NCBI RefSeq assembly: GCF_014642835.1
Contig: NZ_BMJA01000001.1
Coordinates: 1,289,102-1,353,101, forward strand
DNA length: 64,000 nucleotides
Source: Dyella nitratireducens
GTDB lineage: Bacteria; Pseudomonadota; Gammaproteobacteria; Xanthomonadales; Rhodanobacteraceae
Direction of reading: 5' to 3'
Shown one piece after another: positions 13,373-22,604 of this stretch (position 1 is its first letter; every line of letters starts with the position of its first letter). The notes under the pieces are model-generated. The model had not been told where the DNA came from. It saw only the letters and a list, made by a program, of their open reading frames with translations, and made no database searches. A program made the translations under genes and the position numbers.

Positions 13373-14367
13373 ATACGCATATCCCAAAGATTCTGGTTGT
13401 CGATGACACGCATGCCAATCTGGTTGCGATGCGACACTTGCTGGCCGACTGCGGCGCCGAACTGGTGGAAGCGAGCAGCGGTAACGAAGCGCTGTCGCGC
13501 TGCCTGGATCAACACTTCGCGCTGATTCTGCTGGACGTGAACATGCCCGACATGGACGGTTTCGAAGTGGCGAGCCTGCTCGGTGAAACCGAACAGCTGC
13601 GTGATACGCCGGTGATTTTCGTCACCGCCGCCTACTCCGACGACATTAACCGTCTCAAAGGCTATCGTTCCGGTGCGGTCGACTACATTGCCAAGCCAAT
13701 CAACGACGTCATCCTCACATCGAAGGTGCGCGTGTTTCTGGAGCTGCATAACGCACGCATGCAATTGCAGGACACACTGGAGCAATTGTCGTCACGCAAC
13801 CAGCAATTGCAGGCGGAGATCGCCGAGCGTCAGCGTGCTGAGGCCAAGGTGCGGCACCAAGCTACGCACGACATGCTGACAGGGTTGCCCAATCGCATGT
13901 TGTTCCATGAGCGACTGCGTTCGGCAGTGCAATACAGCATGCTGCACGGCATTCCGTTCGCACTGGCGCTTGTCGACATCGATGGCTTCAAGGCGGTAAA
14001 CGACACGTATGGCCATCCCGCGGGTGATGCACTCTTGCAGGCTATTTCTTCGCGGCTGATCGGCCAAGTGCGGGCTGACGATACTGCCGCGCGCCTGGGC
14101 GGTGATGAGTTCGCGCTGATTTTCCAAGGTGCCGACCGTGTCGAGCCTCTGCTGGAACGTTGCCGCGAGATTTGCAAGGTGCTGGCGCAGCCGTATCCGT
14201 TGCAAGGCGAACAAGGCGCTTTCCTGGCACACGTAAGCGCCAGCATCGGCATCGCCTTGTGGAACGCGAAGGTCGACTCGGACGAAGCCTTGATCCAGGC
14301 CGCCGACCACGCGCTTTACCAGGTGAAGGAAAACGGCAAGAACGGATGTGCACTGGCGTCGACATGA
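13369..14367 (+). CDS. Receiver-GGDEF response regulator (diguanylate cyclase)
   Basis: A 332-residue cytoplasmic response regulator. The receiver domain (about 5-125) has Asp-Asp at 12-13, phosphoacceptor Asp56 (LLDVNMPDMDG) and Lys in YIAKPI. A coiled-coil linker (130-165) leads to a GGDEF domain with an intact LGGDEF signature near residue 244-248 and an RADD motif that fits the RxxD product-inhibition site. It should therefore make c-di-GMP when phosphorylated, probably by the hybrid kinase of the same operon. The ATG overlaps the cheB stop by four bases. Confidence 0.93.
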   Translation: MNTHIPKILVVDDTHANLVAMRHLLADCGAELVEASSGNEALSRCLDQHFALILLDVNMPDMDGFEVASLLGETEQLRDTPVIFVTAAYSDDINRLKGYRSGAVDYIAKPINDVILTSKVRVFLELHNARMQLQDTLEQLSSRNQQLQAEIAERQRAEAKVRHQATHDMLTGLPNRMLFHERLRSAVQYSMLHGIPFALALVDIDGFKAVNDTYGHPAGDALLQAISSRLIGQVRADDTAARLGGDEFALIFQGADRVEPLLERCREICKVLAQPYPLQGEQGAFLAHVSASIGIALWNAKVDSDEALIQAADHALYQVKENGKNGCALAST

Positions 14368-14436
14368 CCTGTGGCACTGCGTTCGATTAAAGACGGCAGC
14401 TTAGCCTGAATGCGTCATTCGCAAGGGGGAATCACC

Positions 14437-15369
14437 GTGTCCAACCACATCGCCTTTCGCACGCCACCGCTTGCACCGGCATGGCAGCGTTGGCTGGTCT
14501 ATTCGCCGCTTGCGCGCATTGTGATCTTTACCGCCTGTGCGTTCGGCATCGGTTACGTCGTGCATGCAGGTATGTCTGCGTTGGGTTGGTTGAGCAAGAC
14601 AGCCACCCCGTTGCACCATGCGCTAGCGGGATTGTCGATAGAGTTTCTGGCCACCACCATCGGCTACGCGATCCTCGTGTGGCTGATCGAACGACGGCAC
14701 ATGCGCGAATTCGCCTTGCGGACATTACCCACGTATGGCTTGGCCGGGCTACTCGGCGGCTTCCTGATCTTCAGCACCGTCGTTGGCTTGCTTTGGCTGT
14801 TCGGCAGCTATCACGTGCTGGGTACCAACACGCAGGTGGATTGGCTTCCTGCCGTGTTGATAGTAGGCATCGGTGCTGGTGTCGGCGAAGAGATCATCAC
14901 GCGCGGCGTGCTGTTCCGCATCGTCGAGGAAGGACTCGGCACCTGGTGGGCGTTGGCCATCTCTGCTGTATTCTTCGGCGGCGCGCATATCTTCAATCCC
15001 GGTGCCACCCTGTGGAGTTCAGCAGCGATCGCGATCGAGGCCGGCATTCTGCTGGCTCTGGTTTTCCACGTAACGCGAACGCTATGGGCGTGCATCGGAT
15101 TGCATGCTGCATGGAACATCACGCAAGGAACGATCTATGGCATTCCGGTTTCTGGCGGTGATGCCAAAGGTTTGCTGCTGTCATCGCGTACCGGGCCGGA
15201 CTGGCTGAGCGGTGGTGCATTTGGTGCAGAAGCCTCGGTCGTTGCGTTGGCCGTGTGCACATCCGTGTCAGTGGTGCTGCTGCTCATTGCTCTGCGGCGC
15301 AGGAGCATCGTGCGGCCGTCCTGGTCACGTCGCGTCAACGCGGCTTACGAGGCGACACCCACATCGTAA
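14437..15369 (+). CDS. CPBP/CAAX-type intramembrane metalloprotease
   Basis: A 310-residue polytopic membrane protein of the type II CAAX prenyl endopeptidase (CPBP, ABI) family. The family motifs are present: EEIITR (EExxxR, glutamates near 151-152), FGGAH (FxxxH) and HAAWN (HxxxN) in successive helices. Seven to eight hydrophobic segments are seen. The start is GTG at 14437 with AAGGGGG seven bases upstream; an in-frame ATG at 14410 has no ribosome site. Bacterial members serve in peptide maturation or immunity, but the substrate here is unknown. It stands alone, 69 bases after the signalling operon. Confidence 0.87.
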   Translation: MSNHIAFRTPPLAPAWQRWLVYSPLARIVIFTACAFGIGYVVHAGMSALGWLSKTATPLHHALAGLSIEFLATTIGYAILVWLIERRHMREFALRTLPTYGLAGLLGGFLIFSTVVGLLWLFGSYHVLGTNTQVDWLPAVLIVGIGAGVGEEIITRGVLFRIVEEGLGTWWALAISAVFFGGAHIFNPGATLWSSAAIAIEAGILLALVFHVTRTLWACIGLHAAWNITQGTIYGIPVSGGDAKGLLLSSRTGPDWLSGGAFGAEASVVALAVCTSVSVVLLLIALRRRSIVRPSWSRRVNAAYEATPTS

Positions 15370-15808
15370 TACGTGCGCGGAATACCGGCGTTCCGGACGG
15401 ATCCGTCACCTCCACGCACACCGGCCATTCCCTGCCGCCGCCTACCATGCCGAGCGGCGTTTCCGGCGTGGCGACGGCATGCATGCTGCCTTTCGCCCTG
15501 CTCAGGTATTCCACGCTCATGCCCTTGGGAATCCAGCGGGCATCGGAAGGAATAGTGACCTCCGTCATCACGCCTGCACTCAGTTCCGCGAGATTGCACA
15601 GCGCGATGGCGTGCACGGTACCGATATGATTATGCACGCGCCGGCGATCGCGAATGCGCACTTCGCAACGCCCCGGTTCCAAAGTGATGAACAAGGGTGC
15701 GATGGTAGCGAAATAAGGGGCGCGCAAGCAGACGGCACGGGAGAATAGCCAGTGACCGCAAGGCCAACGCGTTATGCGCTGGTAGAGAGACAGCAGTGAT
15801 GCGCTCAA
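15335..15808 (-). CDS. DUF4442 thioesterase-fold protein
   Basis: A 157-residue hotdog-fold protein of the DUF4442 family, related to acyl-CoA thioesterases. Recognisable segments are APYFATIAP, EPGRCEVRI, NHIGTVHAIALCNLAE and RWIPKGMSVEYL. I set the start at TTG 15808, with AGGGGA seven bases upstream, because residues from LSASLLSLYQR match the usual N-terminus and no ATG occurs there; the frame also stays open to 15859. Its 3' end overlaps the CPBP gene on the other strand by 35 bases. It lies downstream of fadE in the same orientation, beyond an inverted repeat, and could act on acyl-CoA. Confidence 0.75.
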   Translation of the reverse strand: MSASLLSLYQRITRWPCGHWLFSRAVCLRAPYFATIAPLFITLEPGRCEVRIRDRRRVHNHIGTVHAIALCNLAELSAGVMTEVTIPSDARWIPKGMSVEYLSRAKGSMHAVATPETPLGMVGGGREWPVCVEVTDPSGTPVFRARITMWVSPRKPR

Positions 15809-15843
15809 GACATTCCCCTGCTTTGATAGTGAACGCGTAGCAC

Positions 15844-15917
15844 GTAGGTTGAGGTGCAAACCCCAACGTCACCATGCATACATACATTTTGATGTTGGGG
15901 TTTGTACCCCAACCTAC
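15844..15917. repeat. Paired REP-like palindromes in inverted orientation
   Basis: Two 26-base arms (15844-15869 and 15892-15917) are inverted copies of each other, matching at 23 of 26 positions. Each arm is itself a palindrome around GTTGGGGT and ACCCCAAC. A 22-base spacer separates them. This is the layout of a REP/BIME element. It sits between fadE and the DUF4442 gene and could attenuate or terminate transcription. Confidence 0.85.
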
Positions 15918-15921
15918 AGGT

Positions 15922-18390
15922 TCAAGCCGCATCAGCCAGCTTCTTTGCATCCTTGCGCATCATCGCTGACTGCAACTCCGCGGGATCGAAATCATCCACC
16001 GAGATGAATTCAAACACGCCTTCCCGCACGCGCTTGAGCAACGTGGCCTCCGCGGCATCGATCACGCCGGCCTTCACCGCCTCGTCCAGCTGGCCAAGAT
16101 AGTCGTGTGAAGTGAACTGGCCTGCCTTCTGCGCCTTGAGCAATTTGCGCTCGACCGGCTCGGCGGCGATCACATCCGGCAGCAGTTGATTCATGCGACC
16201 GACGGTGTTGTTGGGCGTCGGCGTGAGATAGGCCCATTCCAGCAAGCGATCGCGTGCTTCGCCCGGCGCTGTGATGATCGCCGCGACGCGGCGGCCCAGG
16301 CGATCCGACGGTGGCACTTCGCGACGACCGAACGGGAACACCAACACACGCAGCAGCCAGGATACTGGGCGCACCGGGAAGTTGCGGATCGCACCATCCA
16401 GTGCCATTTGCGTGCGCCACATGCATTCGTGGAAGGCCCAGGCCAGCAACGGGCGATCCGCTTCCGGACGGCCGGTGTCTTCATAGCGCTTCAGCATGGC
16501 GCTAGCGATGTAGAGATAACTCAACACATCACCCAAGCGCGCGGAAAGCTTTTCCTTGAATTTCAGCTTGCCGCCCAGCACACCCATGAAGGTGTCGGCG
16601 CATAGCGCCAGGGCCGCGGAGTAGCGGTTGAGCTTGCGGTAGTAGCGGCGTACGTAGGCATCGCCCGCCGAATCACCGATGCGCGCGCCGGTGAGACCAA
16701 GCGCGAAGCTGCGCACGGCATTGGAAACACCGAAGCCGAGATGTCCGAACAGTGCACGGTCGAACGCCTTCAGCCGCTCGCTGTAATCCTCGATCGACAG
16801 CGCCTGCATTTCTTTCAGTACGTAAGGATGGCAGCGAATTGCGCCTTGACCGAAGATCATCAAACTGCGCGTCATGATGTTCGCGCCTTCGACGGTGATC
16901 GCGATCGGCACACCCTGCCACGCGCGTCCGGCGTAATTCTTCGGACCGAGCTGCACGGCCTTGCCACCGTGCACATCCATCGCATCGCCAGCGATGGCGC
17001 GACCCCACTCGGTCGCGTGGTACTTGGCAATCGCCGAAGGCACGGCCGGTTTCTCACCACGATCCACCGCGGCTGCCGTTGCGCGTGACAACGCCGCGGT
17101 GGCATAGGTGAGACCGCCGATACGCGCCAGCGCTTCTTCAACACCCTCGAAGCGCGCCACAGCCAGGCCAAATTGCTTGCGCATGCGCGCATACGCGCCG
17201 GTGCCCGCGACCGCCATGCGCACGCCGCCCGTCGCATTGGAAGGCAAGGAAATCGCGCGGCCTACTGACAAGCATTCCACCAACATGCGCCAGCCATGGC
17301 CGGCCATGTGCGGGCCACCAATCAACGTAGACATCGGCGCAAACACGTCCTTGCCGCGCACCGGTCCATTCTGGAAGGGAATATTGAGCGGAAAGTGACG
17401 GCGTCCGATTTCCAGCCCCGGTGTGCTGCGCGGCAACAGCGCGAGCGTGATGCCGAGGTCCTCCTTGTCGCCGAGCAGATGCTCGGGGTCATACAAACGG
17501 AAGGCCAGGCCCACCACCGTGGCGATCGGCGCCAGCGTGATGTAACGCTTGTCGAAGTTGAGCCGCATGCCAATCGTTTCGACACCGTCGACGACTTGCT
17601 TGCAGACCACGCCGTAATCAGGAATCGAGGTGGCATCCGAGCCTGCGTATGGACCGGTCAGCGCGAAGCATGGAATTTCCTCACCGACAGCCAGTCGCGG
17701 CAGGTAGTAGTTCTTCTGTTCGTCGCTGCCGTAGTGCAGGAGCAATTCGGCCGGCCCCAGCGAGTTCGGCACCGCGACGGTTGAAGCAACGGTTGCCGAC
17801 ATCGTGGCGAGCTTCTGAAGCACTGCCGAGTGCGCCAGCGCGGAGAAGCCCAGGCCGCCGTACTGCTTCGGGATGATCATGCCGAAGAATTTGTGCTTCT
17901 TGACGAAGTCCCACACTTCCGGCGGCAGATCGGCCAGTTCGTGTGTGATCTGCCAGTCATCGAGCATGCTGCACAACTGCTCGACCGGGCCGTCGAGGAA
18001 GGCTTTTTCTTCCACGCTCAGCTCAGGCTTGGGTTGCTTGAGCAGTTCGTGCCAGTCCGGTTTGCCGGAAAACAGTTCGCCCTCGAAACCAACCGTGCCC
18101 GCTTCCAGTGCGGTCTGCTCGGTGTCCGAAAGCTTCGGCGTCACCTTTGAGAAAACTTTCAGCAGCGGCGCGCTGATCTGCTTACGGCGAAAACCGAGAT
18201 TCAGCAGCGGCACGGCGATGACCAGCTCGACGATCAACAACACGATCATCGTGATCGGTGCGTGCGTCAGCAGGCCCACGACAAGCGTGGTAACGATCGT
18301 GACGATCGCCCAGGTGCGCAGACTGCTGCGATGGTAGGCGCAGGCGCCGGTCGCAATCAGCGCGGCCAACACGGTCAATAGAACGGACAT
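15922..18390 (-). CDS. fadE: Acyl-CoA dehydrogenase FadE
   Basis: An 822-residue FAD-dependent acyl-CoA dehydrogenase that performs the first step of fatty-acid beta-oxidation. Two N-terminal hydrophobic helices (about 1-65) anchor it to the membrane, as in gammaproteobacterial FadE; the dehydrogenase core includes FGMIIPKQYGG, CFALTGPYAGSDA and WQGVPIAITVEGANIM, followed by the FadE-specific C-terminal domain of DUF1974 type. Length matches the family (about 815). The ATG at 18390 has GAGGT seven bases upstream. It follows the alpha/beta hydrolase gene by 23 bases, indicating an operon, and its end abuts the REP pair. Confidence 0.96.
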   Translation of the reverse strand: MSVLLTVLAALIATGACAYHRSSLRTWAIVTIVTTLVVGLLTHAPITMIVLLIVELVIAVPLLNLGFRRKQISAPLLKVFSKVTPKLSDTEQTALEAGTVGFEGELFSGKPDWHELLKQPKPELSVEEKAFLDGPVEQLCSMLDDWQITHELADLPPEVWDFVKKHKFFGMIIPKQYGGLGFSALAHSAVLQKLATMSATVASTVAVPNSLGPAELLLHYGSDEQKNYYLPRLAVGEEIPCFALTGPYAGSDATSIPDYGVVCKQVVDGVETIGMRLNFDKRYITLAPIATVVGLAFRLYDPEHLLGDKEDLGITLALLPRSTPGLEIGRRHFPLNIPFQNGPVRGKDVFAPMSTLIGGPHMAGHGWRMLVECLSVGRAISLPSNATGGVRMAVAGTGAYARMRKQFGLAVARFEGVEEALARIGGLTYATAALSRATAAAVDRGEKPAVPSAIAKYHATEWGRAIAGDAMDVHGGKAVQLGPKNYAGRAWQGVPIAITVEGANIMTRSLMIFGQGAIRCHPYVLKEMQALSIEDYSERLKAFDRALFGHLGFGVSNAVRSFALGLTGARIGDSAGDAYVRRYYRKLNRYSAALALCADTFMGVLGGKLKFKEKLSARLGDVLSYLYIASAMLKRYEDTGRPEADRPLLAWAFHECMWRTQMALDGAIRNFPVRPVSWLLRVLVFPFGRREVPPSDRLGRRVAAIITAPGEARDRLLEWAYLTPTPNNTVGRMNQLLPDVIAAEPVERKLLKAQKAGQFTSHDYLGQLDEAVKAGVIDAAEATLLKRVREGVFEFISVDDFDPAELQSAMMRKDAKKLADAA

Positions 18391-18413
18391 ATGCAACACC
18401 TCATGGCAGATGG

Positions 18414-19307
18414 CTACGCCGTATCCACGGCGGATTCCAGGTCTTCGATGAAACCAGCGATGGCGGCAGTAAATGCATCATTGGCATCCCCGGCCAACAT
18501 ATGGGTCGCGCCTGGCACTTGCATATGCTGCGCATGCGGCACCAGCGCGAGGAATTCTTCAACGGTATGCTGCGAAACAACGTCGCTGCGCTCGCCCGAC
18601 AACAGCAGTACCGGCACTTCGACTTTCGCGGCGGCAGCGAACAGGCGTGGTTGATAACGTTCGCTTTCGCTGATCAGGTCACCCGACAGCAGAGCCGGAT
18701 CCCAGTGCCAGCGCAGGCGACCATCCGCGCCTTCGCGCAGTAAAGGGCGCAATTGCTGCTCGCTCTTGCGTTCACGACGCTGCGGTAGATAGGAGGCAAT
18801 CTGCTCCGCCGCTTCGGCATAGCTGACGAAACCATCCGGATGCGCTTGCATGAAAGCGAGGATACGTTCGACCCCAGCGGTTTCCCAGCGCGGCGTGATA
18901 TCCACCAGCACTAGCGCGCGGAACGGCGGCGGCCGCACTTCGCCTGCTGCGACCAGGCCCAGCAAGCCGCCCATGGAAGCGCCGACCAGGATCGGCGGTT
19001 CGGGCTGCGCATGGGTGAGCGCGAGCAGATCATCGACGAATTGCTGCATGTGGTAGTCGCCGCCTGACATACGGCCGCTTTCACCATGGCCGCGGCTGTC
19101 GAAGGTGACGCAACGACAGCCGCGCGCCGCTATCGTCGCCGCGGCCGCATTCCAAGCACCGCGGGTCTGGCCGAAACCATGCGCAAACAACAGCGTTGGT
19201 TTGCCCGCGGCATGGCGCACGTCCACGGCCAAGGGCAGTCCATCGGCCGTACTGAACGCAGCTGGATTGGCTTGGCAAGATTCCATACGCACGAGTATGG
19301 ATTGCAT
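18414..19307 (-). CDS. Alpha/beta-fold hydrolase
   Basis: A 297-residue serine hydrolase. HGFGQTRGAW forms the oxyanion region; the triad is Ser111 (GASMGG), Asp242 (GERSDVV) and His269 (GATHML). No signal peptide, so probably cytoplasmic. The ATG at 19307 was chosen because the family's N-terminal strand follows; in-frame ATGs at 19286 and 19343 are also possible and none has a strong ribosome site. It is the first gene of a minus-strand operon with fadE and is divergent from a TetR regulator, so esterase or lipase-like processing of fatty-acid substrates is a reasonable inference. Confidence 0.85.
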   Translation of the reverse strand: MQSILVRMESCQANPAAFSTADGLPLAVDVRHAAGKPTLLFAHGFGQTRGAWNAAAATIAARGCRCVTFDSRGHGESGRMSGGDYHMQQFVDDLLALTHAQPEPPILVGASMGGLLGLVAAGEVRPPPFRALVLVDITPRWETAGVERILAFMQAHPDGFVSYAEAAEQIASYLPQRRERKSEQQLRPLLREGADGRLRWHWDPALLSGDLISESERYQPRLFAAAAKVEVPVLLLSGERSDVVSQHTVEEFLALVPHAQHMQVPGATHMLAGDANDAFTAAIAGFIEDLESAVDTA

Positions 19308-19337
19308 GTCAGGCGTCGTCAACCTGCCGGGGAATCG

Positions 19338-19393
19338 GCCCATGCCCGCCGCTTTGCGCGTCAGGGTGACCACAGTTTCGTACCGGCATGGGC
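19338..19393. promoter_or_regulatory. Inverted repeat in the hydrolase/TetR divergent region
   Basis: GCCCATGCC (19338-19346) and GGCATGGGC (19385-19393) are exact inverted copies 38 bases apart between the divergent hydrolase and TetR genes. They could be operator half-sites for the regulator, although the spacing is larger than usual for one TetR dimer. Confidence 0.3.
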
Positions 19394-19405
19394 TACCATA
19401 CGGGA

Positions 19406-19984
19406 ATGAATGTCCGCCAAAAACCCGAACGTACACGCCTTTCCGCGGAAGACTGGGAAGACGCCGCTCTCAATCTGATCGCCGAACAAGGCGTGGGCGC
19501 GCTTGCCGTCGAAGCGCTAGCCCGTCAGCTGGGCGTGACCAAGGGCAGCTTCTACTGGCATTTCCGTACGCGCGAAGCCTTGCTGCAGGCAGCACTGGAA
19601 CGCTGGGAGCAGTACGGCGAACGCGAAATCATCGGACAGATCGAAGCGATACCCGATCCGCGCGAACGCTTGCCGGAACTGTTCCGTCGCGTCGCGCACG
19701 AATTGCATCCTCATCGCGTCTACGCAGCCTTGCTGAAGGCGCTGGATCACCCGCTGGTGGTGCCGGTGATGGCGCGCGTCTCCAAGCGCCGCACGGAATT
19801 TCTTCACACGGCCTACACCGAAGCGGGTATGGAAACCGGAGAAGCGCTCAACCGCGCACGTCTCACCTACGCAGCCTATGTCGGCTTTCTGCAACTTAAT
19901 TTCACGCTCGGCCTGCCAAGGTTGAGCCACGAAGAGTTCGACGCCTATGTCGAACACATGATCGCCACGCTGATTCCTTCGTAA
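19406..19984 (+). CDS. TetR-family transcriptional regulator
   Basis: A 192-residue one-component regulator. The N-terminal helix-turn-helix is clear: ALNLIAEQGVGALAVEALAR, then LGVTKGSFYWHF with the family's typical G.xYWHF recognition helix. The C-terminal ligand domain has no recognised family. It is divergent from the hydrolase-fadE operon with a 98-base gap, so control of that operon by an acyl ligand is likely but not shown. ATG at 19406 follows ACGGGA; an in-frame ATG at 19388 is less likely. Confidence 0.9.
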   Translation: MNVRQKPERTRLSAEDWEDAALNLIAEQGVGALAVEALARQLGVTKGSFYWHFRTREALLQAALERWEQYGEREIIGQIEAIPDPRERLPELFRRVAHELHPHRVYAALLKALDHPLVVPVMARVSKRRTEFLHTAYTEAGMETGEALNRARLTYAAYVGFLQLNFTLGLPRLSHEEFDAYVEHMIATLIPS

Positions 19985-20017
19985 GCAAGCGCGAATCGAA
20001 AATCGAGTTGGTGAGTC

Positions 20018-20050
20018 GTAGGAGCGGTAGTAACCGCCCCTGCGATTTTG
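20018..20050. repeat. Single REP-like element
   Basis: GTAGGAGCGG followed by TAGTAACCGC forms a small hairpin (GCGGT/AACCGC) in the gap before pckG. The GTAGGAGCGG head is a common REP start in Pseudomonas and Xanthomonadales genomes. Only one incomplete copy is seen in this gap. Confidence 0.5.
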
Positions 20051-20164
20051 AGTGCCCTGTTTTTCGATTTAGTCGTACTTATGCTGCACCACACCTTGCC
20101 ATGCCAGTACTCGTAACTTACCGTCACGCCTATCTTTTATGGGCATACCAAAAGTGAGGAAAGC

Positions 20165-21934
20165 ATGACGAGCAAGCTCGAGGTACTCGCGCGATGGGTT
20201 GATCAAATAGCGGCCACGACCCGTCCCGCGAAGATCCACTGGTGCGATGGTTCCGATGCCGAATATCACGCGCTGGTGCAGCAGATGCTGCACACAGGTG
20301 ATCTCATCGAACTCAATCAACAGACCCATCCGGGCTGCTACCTGCATCGTTCCCATCCATCCGACGTGGCGCGCGTGGAGCACCTCACCTTCGTGTGCAC
20401 CGAACACGAAGAAGATGCGGGCCCGAACAATCACTGGATGGCGCCGGCCGATGCGCATGCAAAAATCGATGCGCTGTTCGAAGGCTGCATGGAAGGTCGC
20501 ACCATGTATGTGATTCCATATTGCATGGGGCCGATCGATTCGCCGCTTTCGCGCTGCGGAGTGGAAATCACCGATAGCCCCTACGTGGTGGTCAACATGC
20601 GCACCATGACACGCATGGGCGCTGCGGCGCTCGCGCGCATCGAGCGCGAAGGTCATTTCGTGAAAGGCCTGCACTCCACGGGTGAACTCGATCCGGAGCG
20701 CCGCTTCATCATGCATTTCCCGGAAGAGCTGACGATCAAATCGTACGGCTCCGGCTACGGTGGCAACGCGCTACTCGGCAAGAAATGCCATGCATTGCGC
20801 CTCGGGAGTTTCCAGGCACGACGCGAAGGCTGGCTCGCTGAGCACATGCTGATCGTCGGCATCGAGAACCCGCAAGGCCAGACGCATTACGTCGCCGCCG
20901 CCTTCCCTTCCGCCTGCGGCAAAACCAACCTGGCGATGCTGATTCCGCCGGAGGGCTATCGCAAGAACGGCTGGCGTGTGTGGACCATCGGCGATGACAT
21001 CTGCTGGATGCGCCCCGGTGAAGATGGCCGTCTATACGCGATCAATCCCGAAGCCGGTTTCTTCGGTGTGGCGCCGGGCACCAGTGCCAGCAGCAATCCC
21101 AACGCACTGACCTCGATCTCGCACGACACCATCTTTACCAACGTCGCCGTCACCGCCGACAACCAGCCGTGGTGGGAAGGACTGCCGGGTACGCCGGTGA
21201 CGGATTGGCAAGGCCGTCCGTACGATCCAGCCAACGGCCCCGCTGCGCATCCAAACTCGCGCTTCACCGTCAGCGCCAAGCAGTGCCCCACTTGGTCATC
21301 GAAGGCCGAAGATGCGCAGGGCGTGCCGATCAGCGCCATCGTGTTCGGTGGACGCCGTCCGTCGCTGCTGCCGTTGGTGATGGAAGCGCAGGATTGGACG
21401 CACGGGGTGCTGATGGGAGCCGCGATGGGCTCCGAAACCACCGCTGCTGCCACGGGCGCCGTCGGAGTGCTGCGTCGTGATTCGATGGCGATGAAGCCGT
21501 TCTGCGGCTACCACTACGGTGATTACTTCAAGCACTGGCTGTCGTTCGACAAGCCCGGCGCCAAGCTGCCGAAGATCTTCCACGTCAACTGGTTCCGCAA
21601 AGGCCGGGACGGCAAGTTCCTGTGGCCCGGTTTTGGCGAAAACCTGCGCGTGCTGGAGTGGATGATCGCCCGCGTGGAAGGCAAGGCACGCGGAGTGGAA
21701 ACCCCCATTGGCACTGTGCCTGCCACCGGCGAACTCAAGTTGGAAGGTTTGGATCTGCCGCGCGACACCTTGGCTGAGTTGATCAACATCGACCCCGCCG
21801 GCTGGCAAACGGAGCTGCAAGCCATCGGCGAGTACCTGGACAGCTTCGGCGATCGCCTGCCTGCACGTCTGCGGCAGGAACAGCAACGCGTCCATCAAGC
21901 CCTGCAGATGCCGCGCAAGGCGGCAAACGCTTGA
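20165..21934 (+). CDS. pckG: Phosphoenolpyruvate carboxykinase (GTP)
   Basis: A 589-residue GTP-dependent PEP carboxykinase, which converts oxaloacetate to phosphoenolpyruvate in gluconeogenesis. The GTP-type signature FPSACGKTN (active-site Cys251) and the downstream TIGDDICWM metal site are present, with GYGGNALLGKKC and the nucleotide-binding NWFRKGRDGKFLWPGFGEN region. Length matches the family. The start ATG has GAGGAAAGC immediately upstream. It stands alone, after a TetR gene and before an ECF sigma operon. A cytosolic enzyme of central metabolism. Confidence 0.97.
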   Translation: MTSKLEVLARWVDQIAATTRPAKIHWCDGSDAEYHALVQQMLHTGDLIELNQQTHPGCYLHRSHPSDVARVEHLTFVCTEHEEDAGPNNHWMAPADAHAKIDALFEGCMEGRTMYVIPYCMGPIDSPLSRCGVEITDSPYVVVNMRTMTRMGAAALARIEREGHFVKGLHSTGELDPERRFIMHFPEELTIKSYGSGYGGNALLGKKCHALRLGSFQARREGWLAEHMLIVGIENPQGQTHYVAAAFPSACGKTNLAMLIPPEGYRKNGWRVWTIGDDICWMRPGEDGRLYAINPEAGFFGVAPGTSASSNPNALTSISHDTIFTNVAVTADNQPWWEGLPGTPVTDWQGRPYDPANGPAAHPNSRFTVSAKQCPTWSSKAEDAQGVPISAIVFGGRRPSLLPLVMEAQDWTHGVLMGAAMGSETTAAATGAVGVLRRDSMAMKPFCGYHYGDYFKHWLSFDKPGAKLPKIFHVNWFRKGRDGKFLWPGFGENLRVLEWMIARVEGKARGVETPIGTVPATGELKLEGLDLPRDTLAELINIDPAGWQTELQAIGEYLDSFGDRLPARLRQEQQRVHQALQMPRKAANA

Positions 21935-21942
21935 TGTTCTGT

Positions 21943-21966
21943 TCCCTCTCCCTTTCGGGGAGAGGG
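21943..21966. repeat. CCCTCTCC/GGAGAGGG palindromic repeat
   Basis: A hairpin with arms CCCTCTCC and GGAGAGGG lies just after the pckG stop. It has no T-run, so it is a repeat with possible terminator or mRNA-end function rather than a classic terminator. This palindrome type is widespread in gammaproteobacteria. Confidence 0.6.
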
Positions 21967-22022
21967 GATTCGGGGGCCATGCTCTAAACCCTCCCGCCCT
22001 CACCGGCATCCAAGCTGGCAAG

Positions 22023-22604
22023 ATGACTGCCGCTTGCATTGCCACCGGAAGCGCCATGCCACCTGCGCTCGCTGCGGGAAACAACGATCAGGACGACGTT
22101 CGCGCGGCCGCCGCAGGTGACCGCCATGCGTTCCAGCGCCTGTATCGACAGCATGTGGGCCGCATCCATGGCGCCATGCTGCGGTTGTCCGGCTACGATC
22201 ACGCACGTGCCGAAGATCTTACGCAGGATGCGTTCGTGCGAGCCTGGCAGAAGCTGGACAGCTTTCGCGAGCAGAGCTCGTTTGGCACCTGGCTTTACCG
22301 GCTGGCGGTGAATGTGGCACTCATGGACATCCGCGCACGAGGCGCCGACCCGGTCGGCTATGTCGATGAGGACAGCATGCCCGAACACGGCGAAACCCCG
22401 TTTTGCGCTGCCGAGCGCGAGGAGCTGGAACGCGCGATCGGCAAGCTGCCGCCACGGGCGCGCGCGGTGCTGGTGTTGCACGACGTGGAAGGCTGGCGCC
22501 ACGAAGAAATCGCCAGCGAGTTGGAGATGGCGGTAGGCTCGTCCAAGGCGCAATTGCATCGTGCACGGGGTCTGTTGCGCAAGGTACTCGGAGAAACGCG
22601 ATGA
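22023..22604 (+). CDS. ECF-type RNA polymerase sigma factor
   Basis: A 193-residue sigma-70 family protein with only regions 2 and 4. Region 2 is seen as RLYRQHVGRIHGAMLRL, then EDLTQDAFVRAWQKLDSFR (2.2) and SSFGTWLYRLAVNVALM (2.3/2.4); region 4 has LPPRARAVLVLHDVEGW and the helix-turn-helix EEIASELEMAVGSSKAQLHRAR. Its stop overlaps the start of a small membrane protein that looks like its anti-sigma factor (ATGA). ATG 22056 is an alternative start. Target promoters cannot be told; the adjacent exported DUF4097 gene is a likely one. Confidence 0.92.
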   Translation: MTAACIATGSAMPPALAAGNNDQDDVRAAAAGDRHAFQRLYRQHVGRIHGAMLRLSGYDHARAEDLTQDAFVRAWQKLDSFREQSSFGTWLYRLAVNVALMDIRARGADPVGYVDEDSMPEHGETPFCAAEREELERAIGKLPPRARAVLVLHDVEGWRHEEIASELEMAVGSSKAQLHRARGLLRKVLGETR

